DNA from: Entonaema liquescens
Taxonomy: Eukaryota; Ascomycota; Sordariomycetes; Xylariales; Xylariaceae
DNA length: 64,000 nt
Direction: 5' to 3'
Assembly: GCA_902805475.1 (NCBI GenBank)
Contig: CADCSX010000023.1
Coordinates: 2,604,001 to 2,668,000 of the forward strand
The notes under the pieces: generated by a model
The model's database searches: none
The model's input: the letters and a program-made list of their open reading frames with translations, nothing else
Told to the model about the DNA's origin: nothing
Translations under genes and position numbers: made by a program
In this document: piece by piece, positions 10,764 to 20,728 of the stretch
Position numbering within the stretch: position 1 is the first letter of the stretch
Layout of the letters: each line of letters starts with the position of its first letter

Positions 10764-11242
10764 CTACTTGTTTTTTCCTAAATTGGAAATTAGTGTCATT
10801 CCGAGTAGACAAGGGGGAATAGATCGTACCTGTAGGAGGACCAGTCTTCTTCCTCGGCGCACCTTTTCCGCGCGACCTCACTCTATATCTCGGTTAGATT
10901 CCGGTATGTGATACGTGCAAGATAGGTATAGCTTACCCTGCTAAGTGTTCCAATCTATCCTCTTGTTGCTCATTAATGGTCTCTAGATTCCAACGATGAA
11001 ATACTCTTTCTAGCGTATTAATCGTTGGGCCTCTCGGAGGGTAGTACTTGGCAAGCGATGGTCCCCTTAATCGTTGTCGTAAGATTTTATTGCCCATTCG
11101 TATCCCATCAGGATTGTACGTTGTAGAGAAGACTTCGCATTGAGCCTGGAATATCGATCAGTACTAAGCATAGTATGGGCAATCAATAGAATTTGCATGC
11201 CTTCATGAGGTTCAGCAACCTCGCACGAGGGACAGCCGCCAT
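10764..11242 (-). CDS. RSM27: Mitochondrial small-subunit ribosomal protein mS33 (Rsm27)
   Basis: This is a component of the mitochondrial ribosome small subunit. I assign four exons: 11242-11201, 11145-10937, 10882-10830 and 10777-10764, giving 105 aa (yeast Rsm27 is about 110 aa). The product begins MAAVPRARLLNLMK and continues with the family signatures FSTTYNPDGIRMGNKILRQR, RGPSLAKYYP, EDRLEHLAG and RGKGAPRKKTG. Exons are too short to form a long ORF, so the gene is easily missed. Intron 1 starts with GC (AAG|GCATGC at 11200) and ends TTCCAG; using it restores an uninterrupted family match. Introns 2 and 3 are ordinary GT-AG. The last exon encodes only the C-terminal few residues and is the least certain part. 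It is divergent from the RNase III gene, with 302 bases between the two ATGs. Confidence 0.88.
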
Positions 11243-11544
11243 TTGACCTTTTATGCAGCAACTTTTGCTTGTCGCGCAACTGAAGACGAAGTTGTCGCAG
11301 TTAGTTTGACCACTCAATTGAACGTGGGGCGCGTTTGTCGGAAAAGGTTCGGCAACTGGCGTCGAATGCTTTCAGGTGGAGCATATCCTCAGTTACAGCA
11401 TATTAAGTACATATTTATGTACCTACGCAACCTTAAAGGTAATACTTCACGAGCAGCAATCTAATGTTCTTTTCAAATACATCAATCTTTCAAGTTCACA
11501 AAAGAGGTACTTAACCTAATATTTGATAAAAAATAATAGACACC

Positions 11545-12855
11545 ATGTCGAAGCGCTCATTCGCCAATGTCGAGCCTCATGATAGCTCTCAAAATGCGAC
11601 ATCAGTCTCTCAAATTCTAAAGCATGCTGAAGATTTGCTAAAAACAGCCAAAGCTTTAAATGAGGAGCTTCAAAAGTTTCGTGATGCTCCCAGTACAAAC
11701 GACGAAATAACATCAATATTAAAACGCCACAACGCGGAAATATTACCCGCCGCCCAATTACTTAGAGAAGATGAGGTAAAAATTTAATTACCCAGTATCA
11801 TCTGCACTGCTAATCTAGTCTAATAGATAGGTGCTATTGGTCAGGAAAGCCCCAGACCCTTCAAAGCTCGAAAGCTTGAAGATGGGAGAGATTCCAGAAC
11901 TTCACTCGGAGCTGAAGCATTTCCCATTCCATATCACGTCTCACTGACTCGATGGACACCTGATGATATACCAAGTTCTGGGCTGCCTTCACTACCCCCC
12001 ATCTTAGATCCAGCCCTTGAGCAAGCAGCACTTACCCACTCAGGGATGGTATCAGATGCAACGAATATGAGTTATGAGCGTCTCGAATGGATTGGTGACG
12101 CCTATATCTATCTCATGTCTACATCTTTCATCTTCCAAACCTTTCCCAATCTACCCGTCGGGCGATGCTCCCAACTACGAGAGAGACTTATTAGGAACGA
12201 GACGTTACTAAACTACACCGTGAAGTATGGTATCGACAAACGCGCCAGGTTCCCCTCGGAGTTCGCCTTCATCGGAAAGTCTGGAGGGAGTCGGGTATCC
12301 GAGGCAGCAAGAAAAAAGGCACTTGGCGATCTCTTCGAATCATACGTCGCAGCTACTATTCTAGCAGACCCGAAGAGCTTGCCACGCGTGTCATCCTGGA
12401 TAAAGTCACTTTGGAGCATGGAACTCGCAAATGAGATTCGGGCAGAATTCAGAAGCAGGTCCAGTTCTAAACAAGGTGATTCAAACGAAAAACGGGATAA
12501 AGACGGGGATAAGAAAAGTGTGAAGCAGGACTTACCCGCCAAAGTCCTACTAAGCAAAGCCATCGTTGCTAATGGAATTAAACTTTTGTACGAAGATATG
12601 GGTGCGCCAAAAAAAGACAAACACTTAGGTCTTCCATTATATACTGTAGGCGTATTCCTCAACGGATGGGGAGAGAATAACCTCCAGCTAGGTGTTGGGA
12701 GTGCATTGTCGAAGAAAGAAGCAGGAAATAATGCAGCACGTGCGGCACTGGAGAATAAGAAACTTATCAAACGGCTCCAACAGAAGAAGGAAGAGTTTTT
12801 AAAATCCAGAAGCTTAGCCGAGTCGGCCCAACAAGAGTATGATAACTGGTCATAA
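11545..12855 (+). CDS. RNT1: RNase III, Rnt1/Pac1-like double-strand-specific endonuclease
   Basis: Nuclear enzymes of this family cut double-stranded RNA in pre-rRNA, snRNA and snoRNA precursors. Exons are 11545-11775 and 11827-12855 (intron of 51 bases), giving 419 aa. The N-terminal 75 residues are helical and lack a known motif. The RNase III signature ERLEWIGDAY spans residues 161-170 (acidic Glu164 and Asp168) and the second acidic pair is Asp245 and Glu248 in GDLFESYVAA, so the catalytic set looks complete. A double-stranded-RNA-binding domain occupies about residues 315-395 (LPLYTVGVFLNG, SKKEAGNNAARAALE). A Lys/Asp-rich linker separates the two. It is not Dicer: there is no helicase, PAZ or second RNase III domain. 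mL44-type mitochondrial proteins also carry an RNase III fold but usually lack the catalytic acids. Confidence 0.85.
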
Positions 12856-13925
12856 CAAGGTGGTCTTCACTACGGCTTCGCTCTATAAAATGAACCATGT
12901 AATTGTACAGGATTGCGAATAATACCGCACATGTTACCTATCCATATACATGTTGATCGAGTTTCTCAACATAGGTACATACCTCCTAAGTATGCATGTA
13001 GATATTTATCTGACTGCAGAGTTGCGCTACACCGGACGGTAGAAGCTTAACCTTAGAAGTATATCCTACTCCTTCACGTGCAATCATCGGAACACGGAAG
13101 ACAGCAAAGCTTAGCACTAATTTAAACAAATCCCCACTAATCAACCAAGGGTGTATCAGCTCTACACCAGCACGCGAGCAGCCACCGCCGGAATTGTACT
13201 ATGTAGGTACAGTTAGGTACATATGCATTTGCATACAGAAGGAACAAACACTGCAGAAGATGCCGAAAAGGTACCTAACCCCAATAAAGAATGGATCCAA
13301 TTCTGCGCCGAGGCAATTGCATTCCCCTAACACCCGAATGACATGACATGTACCTAGATAGGATAACACTATTGAAAGTTTCCCCATTATGGAGAGGATT
13401 TGCTCCAGCTTTTAACTCCACGATCAACCTTCATTTAAAGCTAAGAATTGTTAAACAATAAATACTTCTTTACCTACTTTACCTTTTTACAATTCTAACT
13501 AGTTTAACATAAAACGTACTAGTTATATCGAACCAGCTCAGAGCTATATACAGGATATATAAACTATCCCTAATATTTTTTTACCCATTTACTTGCATTT
13601 TCTTGCATTTTTTCCACTTGTATAGATGACGTGTTCCTGACCTCGGGTTCCCATTGGTAGCCGAGGAACCAACGCAGGAACCAACGCATTGGGCGGTGAT
13701 CTTTCATCTATCTCAGTGCCGCGTCGACGTACTTCCCGGGAGAACAATACCGGGCTCGCTACGCATACCTACCGTCTTCCACTTGCCACGCCTCTAACGT
13801 ACCACATTTATCGAGCGCATACCAGTCGATGTAGGGATTAGGGGTATATAGATAGAACGAGAAAGGAGCTACCGTAGTAGTAGTAGAGACCCGAAGTTCT
13901 TGATAATACAGATGAGTGGTTTAAA
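12856..13925. other. Intergenic region between RNase III and Atg37-like genes
   Basis: About 1.07 kb without a supported gene. It contains AT-rich sequence at 13430-13620, repeated ACCAACGCA words near 13668-13690 and a GTAGTAGTAGTAGAG tract near 13874. It should hold the terminator of the upstream gene and the promoter of the downstream gene. Confidence 0.45.
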
Positions 13926-15011
13926 ATGGCCGACTCAGTTGGTATGTCCCCGAGAACCATGGTCCACTATCACCGGGCCAGCCAACCAGCCTAACGAATC
14001 TTCCCGTTCCTCTCTCTACATTGCTTTCAACTTCCCAATCCATCACCCCTTCGCTAATCGAGTCCCCACTTGAAATAGACCGCGTGTTTGTACACGCGCT
14101 GAACACGGTCAAGAAGATCCCGAAGACGGGGGCATCGCGCCCCCACCGAGCGACCGGCTACGGTTATATGGCCTGTACAAGCAGGCCATGGAAGGTGACG
14201 TAGACGGTGTGATGGAGCGGCCTGAAGCCCGGCCAGGCGTCGACGCAGATGAGCTACAACGCGAGCGGGACAAATGGGACGCGTGGAATGCACAGAATGG
14301 ACTAAGCCGGACCGAGGCCAAACGCCGGTATATTGAGGCACTGATCGAGACTATGCATCACTACGCCAACACACCGTAAGTTCCTCTTAAAAATACCCCC
14401 GCAGTAACTCTATAGTGGGCCATAGCCTCTTGGTAGTCCAAGGTGAGCTAATATAAAGTATTTGTAGAGACGGGAAAGGACTGGTCGCAGAACTCGAATT
14501 TGTCTGGGATCAAATAAAGAATAATAGCCCCTCATCTTCTGATGCATCACCGAAGGATGCAACATTTGCCGAGCCTCGACGTTTTCAGGAACCATTAAGT
14601 GGGACGGAGGGACCTATGAAGATACTTAGCCCAATGAGCGAAGACGATGCTGCGGAGCAGGAGTATCGCCAGAGAGAAAGCGACGAGGACGATGGAGAAT
14701 ATGTGAAGAAAGGCGATAGATGGTCGCGAAAAGTAGAACGTGCCGTGGTGAGGTTATCCGCCGAGGTCGCCGCCCTAAGGGAACAAATCACTGTCGGGCG
14801 CGAGTGGAGATCTAAGAAAGAAAAGAGCTTCAAAGCCTGGACTAGTTGGGTATTATGGATTATCTCGAAGCATCTCGCGGTAGATATGGTGGTTCTGGGT
14901 ATCGTGTTACTCTGGATGCGAAGGCGCAAAGATAGGCGACTCGAGGATCACGTCAGGGCGATATTAAAATTAGGCCGCGAATATGCAAGGAAGATATTAC
15001 CGTCAAGGTGA
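13926..15011 (+). CDS. ATG37: Atg37/ACBD5-like acyl-CoA-binding membrane protein (frame broken)
   Basis: Atg37 is a peroxisomal acyl-CoA-binding protein needed for pexophagy. Exons are 13926-13941, 14079-14375 and 14468-15011. The start MADSV joins by a 137-base intron to DRVFVHALNTVKKIP. The acyl-CoA-binding domain fills residues 5-105 (RLYGLYKQAMEGDVDG, KWDAWNAQNGLSRTEAKRRYIE). A charged linker, a coiled stretch (about 187-215) and a tail-proximal membrane segment at about 231-254 ending in MRRRKDR complete the protein, the layout expected of Atg37/ACBD5. The reading frame breaks inside exon 2: the run of five C at 14140-14144 must contain one more base (or the G run at 14128-14132) to join KTGASRP with PSDRLRLYG. 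With that base the gene has 285 codons. No intron can explain the break. Confidence 0.85.
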
Positions 15012-15332
15012 ACATCAGCGACGGTGTGTTATGCATTATGAATATTGGCCAATCTGCCTGTTCGTATTGCTATCACACCATGTATTACATTCCTTGTCGA
15101 TCGCATGCGACCAAATCGAACGATAAAGCCGAACCGAAGTCGATCCTACCTACATGAAGACAAAAGCAAGAAGCCACGAAGAAGAGAAAAGAATATTTTA
15201 CAGTATTATTGTATAAGTCGAGGGACCAAGACACATCGTCATATAGGTCCATGAATTGGGGGTAGCAAGATCGCCAATTAACTTAGCCTGCGCCCGAAAG
15301 TACCAGTTCAATATCGTTCCGTTCGACTTCGG
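15012..15332. other. Intergenic region between convergent genes
   Basis: A 321-base gap between the 3' ends of the Atg37-like and GFA-family genes. No coding sequence is supported; both polyadenylation regions should be here. Confidence 0.5.
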
Positions 15333-16056
15333 TCATGAGTTGTGGGTTTGAGGTGTCGGTGGAGCTATTTGCGATAGCCAAGCGCAACTATTGCCCGTGC
15401 AGACCTCGTAATCGGGCTTGTGGTTGTCTAACCACGTCGAGTCGGCGAGACAACCGGCGAAGAACAGCATTCTGTTGGATTTCGGGTCTCCTTGGCCGAT
15501 AAAAATGGGAGTGAAACAAGTAGGGCAGCGGTAGACGTTGTTGACGTTGTTCTCTGTTGCTTCTTCTCCAACATAATAGGCGAAAGCCTTCAATTCCGCT
15601 AGACGGGCATAAGTATTAGGTCCCTTCATGTTGACGTGGCCGAAGTGGTGGACTTACCAGTTTTGCACCTCCAGGTGAGCATGCCATTGTTCTGAACAAC
15701 CAAGAAATTACCGTGTGTTCCACCGGTGATTTTCTTGCATTCACGGCAATGGCAGATGCGCTAATCCCAAGTCAGTTCTAAATCACTGGCATCCGGGGTC
15801 ATAATGATGACAACATACATGAATTGGGACACGGCCGTGAATTGTAGCGGAAACCTACAAAACCATGTCGTGAGCATATATTTCCTTTTATGGAATTCTC
15901 TTTCAGTGGTATACGAACCTTGCCGCACAAGCACTCGATTTCCAGGGAAATCTCTTGGTCACGCGAGATGTTGGTAGGCTTCACAGGAGGCCATGGGAGG
16001 CCTAGCATATGAACCGTGCTACCGTAGACGGGAGTTGAGAAAGCCAAACCCGACAT
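15333..16056 (-). CDS. GFA/CENP-V-family zinc protein
   Basis: This family is related to glutathione-dependent formaldehyde-activating enzyme and binds structural zinc by Cys clusters; most fungal members have no proven substrate. Exons are 16056-15919, 15854-15819, 15760-15658 and 15598-15333, giving 180 aa. Visible ligands are the ECLCGK pair near residue 42-44, the CHC-x2-C cluster (RICHCRECKKITGG) near residues 61-66, and CPTC in the C-terminal exon. The order matches the family: first Cys pair, then CHC-x2-C, then a later CxxC. Exon 2 encodes only 12 residues. An in-frame upstream ATG at 16170 would add 38 residues, but these do not look like the family, so I prefer 16056. Introns are ordinary GT-AG. 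Confidence 0.8.
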
Positions 16057-16869
16057 GGTGTGCTTGAGACGAGGGACTTCCCTCTGGAGTAGGATTCTTT
16101 CTAAACCCGAGTTTGGATACGACGAGAGGCAAAGAAGAATTGGTGGCAAACCTGCAAAGTTGAGGTACAAAAAAAAAGAAAGAAAAAAGAAATAAATCAG
16201 GGGCTTGTGAGGTGCCCATGTTTGAAAGCATAGGTTTGGTACAATCTTCGTTGCTATGCAACGATTCTATGAGGTGTATGGAAACCTCAACAATGAGTAA
16301 GGGAAGGAGCTATTTGCTTGGTTCAATCGGCCATGGCTCATCATGTGTTACCAGGCAGCCGTCATGAAGCTGTCAGTCATGAGTTGGTCCCCGGCAGAGG
16401 TGCTAGGAAGGGATGGATATCCAGCACCTATTTCCAACTGACTAACTCGGTTCCAAATTATAATTCAGTCAGAACATGTTTCCGCGGTTATCATCGTCCG
16501 GTCTCATCGAGGACCGTCAATCAATCACCAGCTTGCAGCAAGCTAAGAAATATATATATCATGATACCAGTAAATAAGGCCAGACTTATGACGCCTGCGA
16601 ACAGCTCAGGTTCATAGTCAATTCTTTCAAACTTAATCATAGCTTAATCGTAATTCAATATGTTAAATAATCGTTAAATTTTTTCAGTTGGGGAAACTTC
16701 ATGGGACACCTTTAATTTTTATGGGACGATCGTTGCTTGAATACCCCTTTTTTTTTTTTTTTTCATAACCGTATTTACTTTTGACTACTCTATACCGTCG
16801 TTCATATTAAATATTTGGTCTCATCTCTTCTTATATTAATTCAACTTACACATCATGCATGTCCATCTC
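16057..16869. other. Intergenic region upstream of GFA gene and downstream of MFS gene
   Basis: About 0.8 kb without a supported gene. It has A-rich tracts on the plus strand (16168-16196) and a T run near 16749-16763. The MFS 3' UTR should lie at the right end. Confidence 0.45.
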
Positions 16870-19072
16870 TTAACTAGCGAATCTGCTCTTCTTTCGAATC
16901 TGTTTTCCATATCGGAAAAATAAGTACGGGAAGGGCATCATCGCTACCGTAAGGAATGCTAGCAAGCTAGATCCCCATTGATAGCCAAGTTTGTGATACA
17001 TCTGTATTCCGAAAAGGGAAATGCGGCTATTGAAGGGTCAGCCTAGTGAATGAGACATATCGAGGAGTATTCGTTTCTGTGTCAACTTACCAGCAAAAGT
17101 ACACCTGGCGAAGCTGTTGGCAGCAAGTGCCGAAGCAGCATAGTGCGGGTACGCATCCACTACGATGATGGGTTGGTTAGTCGTGAAGTCTAAAACATTA
17201 TAATTCTGCGGAATTCTCCAACTTACCGAGGAAGGTGAATATTCCCGTAAACACCAAGAGCGTACCAGAGCCGAATATGGCGGAACCGATAATAGGTCCT
17301 ATCCAGTGAACCCACGGATACGCCGTCCATGCGAATATGAAAAGCCCAATAGGTACCACAACAGCGCCCGCGATGGCTGATGGTAGTCGAAATTCCGGTT
17401 CGGGGATACCACCATTTTGTTCCAGAAGTTGATGATTAATGCGACGCCATATGGGATCCGACGCCGCAGCGACAATCATTCCGACGAAGATACCGAGGAA
17501 GGATAGGCCTGTTTGCCAGATGTTGAAACCGTAAGTATTACCAAAGACCAGGGGAAACGCCCCAAAGAACAGGTATAGGACGCCTAGTAAGATGGCAGAG
17601 AAAAGGCAGAGCAGTAGACACATCGGCTCGAAGATCAGGAGCTCAAATGGTCGTAGAAGGGAGTATCCAATGGTTACCGCGACAGACTTGGTCGATTTCT
17701 CCATAGGTGACTTCCATCGGTCATCGCCGGTCTCTTTCCTTAGTTTTCTAGCCTTCTCACGGAGCTTAATTGGGTCTAGATTGTTGTCAGCGCTTGTCTT
17801 CCGGGCCATGTTGTTTAGAACCACGTACGATATGTCTCCGGTGCAAAAATAACAATCATGGCTAGCTCAACAGCAGCCCAGATGATCATCGCCTACCAAG
17901 ATTGAAGATTAGCAACTCAATATTTACCGAACCGATGGGAACTCGGATCCCAGGATAGTACCCAATTACATACATAGTGCGTCCACCTCCAAGTTGTATT
18001 GTAATTAATGAAGCCACCGAGTAGAGGACCTAAGCTAGGGCCTACAGTTCGTTAGTATTTCCCCGTATGAGCCTATACTGCCAATTACTAACCGATAAAG
18101 GGGCTTAACGACACTATAACCATTGGCGCTTGGATCTGATCGCGTCTGAACATGTCGCTGACTGTGCCGCCAGCAACGCTGAGGAATGAGCTTCCAGCGA
18201 AACCGTCAATAAAACGCGCCTATGGGTAATGTCAGTCTTTCGTTATGACGAAGCTAACGATACGCGTCGCCTTTGGTTTGAGATGAGTAGACATACAACC
18301 AGCATAGTCGCGATATTGCGAGCCACGGCACATGGTATTAACCATATCAAAAACATGCCCCAGGAAGCGATATAGATCGGCCGTCTTCCGATGAACTCAC
18401 TTAGCGGGCTCATAAGAAGGGGACCAAGGGCAACTAGATTTGGAAATTTAGCAAAAAAATAATTTAAGAGGTTTCTAGGAGTAACGTACTACCGAGAACG
18501 AAAATCGATAACCCAAGGGTGCCGACAATACTCGATATATGGAATTCCGGGTTCATCTGGTTATATGTCGACGCGTAAATGGAACTTGTACAAGTCCTAT
18601 ATACAGTGTTAGAATATGCTCGTAGTTGGGTGAACTTATTTATGCGTTAGTCGGGCTACACTTACACGCATAGACTCCCCATGCCAACAGTGATTACAGC
18701 GAGCCATTTACGGAGTGTAGTCATACTCCGAGGACACAGCGGATCATCATCGCCATCCCAAGATACCTCAAAGGGATCCTTTTCAATCTGACGCTGGGCA
18801 GATGTGAGTGTATCATCAGTCACGTCGCCTTCTTCTAAGTCGGCGCACCCGTGACCATTATTTGAGCGTATCGGAGCAAGGGACGTGGAACGTATACGAG
18901 ATACGTCAGGTTCCGCAAGAGATTCTTGCCTACTGACCGAACCGGTATCCGGCTGGGAATCGGTCTCGGGCTTTTCCGAGTCGATCGGAAGCTTGTCCAT
19001 GCCGGAAGCCATCCTAATTGTTACACCAACTACGGGACAAGCCGGCGCCGAAGAGGCGTTTTCCGACTTCAC
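16870..19072 (-). CDS. DHA1-type major facilitator transporter (frame broken twice)
   Basis: This is a plasma-membrane drug:proton antiporter-like protein of the Flr1/CaMdr1 group. Eight exons fit: 19072-18666, 18596-18493, 18433-18297, 18219-18093, 18041-17974, 17892-17227, 17159-17091 and 17026-16870. A cytosolic tail of about 115 residues ends in DPFEVSWDGDDDPLCP, the family entry to helix 1. Signatures are GPLLMSPLSEFIGRRP, ARFIDGFAGSSFLSVAGG, GPSLGPLLGGF and VDAYPHYAASALAAN. Two sites need one extra base each: near 17825-17833 (between FAPETY and VVLNNMARK) and near 17012-17018 (between CTFAAAFP and FGIQMYHK). With both the total is 578 codons and all phases agree. The start could also be the internal ATG at 19012. 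Substrate cannot be inferred; it is divergent from AROM. Confidence 0.82.
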
Positions 19073-20728
19073 GGTAATGGCGATTATGGGTCAACAGAAT
19101 AAGAGCAACCTCGAGCCGAAGGTGTTTATTGGCGTGGCTATATAATGGATCAACTAACCAAAAGACAATATTACAATATTATCGTACACGACACAGAGAA
19201 ATAAGAGACCGACAACAGAATTGGACTCGACCTTTACTAAATAACCCCAGGCTTTTCCGCCGTGGATTACTGTAACCCCGTCATTTACTTTAGTCATTTA
19301 ATTGGCCCGTTCGCAACCCATTAAAAAGAATTCCCCTATGAAAGAAGGCGAAGCGGCGAGCTTTTCCGGGATCCATTCGTTGCGGACTTGCCAATCTAGG
19401 CGGAAAGATAACCCTTGGGGTTCACAAAGGAGGTTAGGCTCAAGTACATTTATTAATAATATGTTATAACCCCCAGTCAAAAGTCACGGTTTTAATCCAT
19501 AAAATCCTTATTAGAAAGCCATATGCTTATGTAAATAGTACTAGGTTAGGTAGAAATTCAACTCCTTAGTTTTATATCTTGACCGACTTATTAACCTAGA
19601 CATTTATCAGGGGGAAATCGACAACAGGGAAAATATACGAAACGTCAAAGTCAAATCGGTTGTTGGTAAGCTTTGGAAACAACTGCCTCCGTTATGTTCC
19701 GAGTAACCGAGTTGGATAAGCGGTAAGCTCGGGTTCGTTCACGGCGCGTAGTCGGGATTTGGTTCCAATTCAATGGTCTCAGCACGCAATACTCAGATCT
19801 GTTATCGCCGAGTGCGACGCGTTTCCTCCGATCGGTGCCATAAATATGAGGATTACATATAGCAGGAGGTTAGAGAAGTATATAATGAGACATACCGCTC
19901 ATTGAAGATGCCGCATTAAGATATCCATTCCTTCCTTCGAAACCCCATCCTAAATATGGATTTTCTTTTTAACTACTTCATCTTGGACCTTGCGAGTTGT
20001 AAGGCATCTAAGCAATGAAGAAGATAAAATAAGATAACTATGTCATAGCATAGTTAAGAATAGGGTAAGGATAAGGCTTTATTAGAGGCATGTTGTTGCT
20101 TATCGTGAAGCAACTGTATTGCTATCATGCTTAGTTGGGTATAACCGCCTATAACGTTTCTGAGAGCCAAAAGGGTATAAGCGTTTATCAAGCTCTTAAG
20201 CCCCTCTACGCGTTGAGACCTTTGCCCCGCATATCGGAGTTACACCTCCAATACAAACGAGTATCTACAGGTACATACGTGAAATTCTATTGGTCGGTTA
20301 CCGTTTAACCACAAAGATTCTACGAGGAACAACCAAATTTTTTTTTTAGTTGAGGGACCGCTTCGGACCCTAGCTCAAAGCGTCGACTCATACGATACCA
20401 AACTTCATTGTTCAGATTGAAGCACTTATCTAAAGTGTCAATTATTCATTCCATGTTCCCTTAGATTCAAAGGGGAAACGCACCTATTAGGTGTATATTT
20501 CATACCTCTATCCAATTTGTAAATGGCCAATTCTTTCTAGAATTTCTCCAGATCTAGTGGAAGTGAACTGGCTTTCTTTGGGAATCCATTTGTCTTGATC
20601 CTTGTTACCTAACCCGTATGGTACGGATATAAACACTATTTTCAGCCTTACACTTCACAAGGCTTATCAGTCACAGACATCGTTCTGGTTCGGATTACAC
20701 TGATCGTCATCAGTGTTACGGCAGCACA
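19073..20728. other. Divergent promoter region, MFS transporter and AROM
   Basis: About 1.66 kb with no supported gene. It should contain the promoters of both neighbours. I see no perfect TGACTCA-type amino-acid-control site, which might have been expected near an AROM gene; the nearest is CGACTCA at about 20384. A TTTTTTTTT run lies near 20338-20347. Confidence 0.45.

Noticed and set aside
16141..16151. GGTGGCAAA, the proteasome-associated control element bound by yeast Rpn4, upstream of the GFA gene
   Set aside because: One 9-mer match is expected by chance about once per 130 kb on two strands, and the gene is not proteasomal. The Rpn4-like factor in this window does not make it meaningful.
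16057..16170. Longer start for the GFA-family gene
   Set aside because: The extra 38 residues are unlike the family N-terminus and are preceded by an A-rich leader-like tract; the ATG at 16056 gives a typical length.
19690..19750. tRNA-like stretch with A-box-like and GGTTCGTTC B-box-like words
   Set aside because: I could not fold a full cloverleaf with an acceptor stem and anticodon arm, so a tRNA or relic is not supported.
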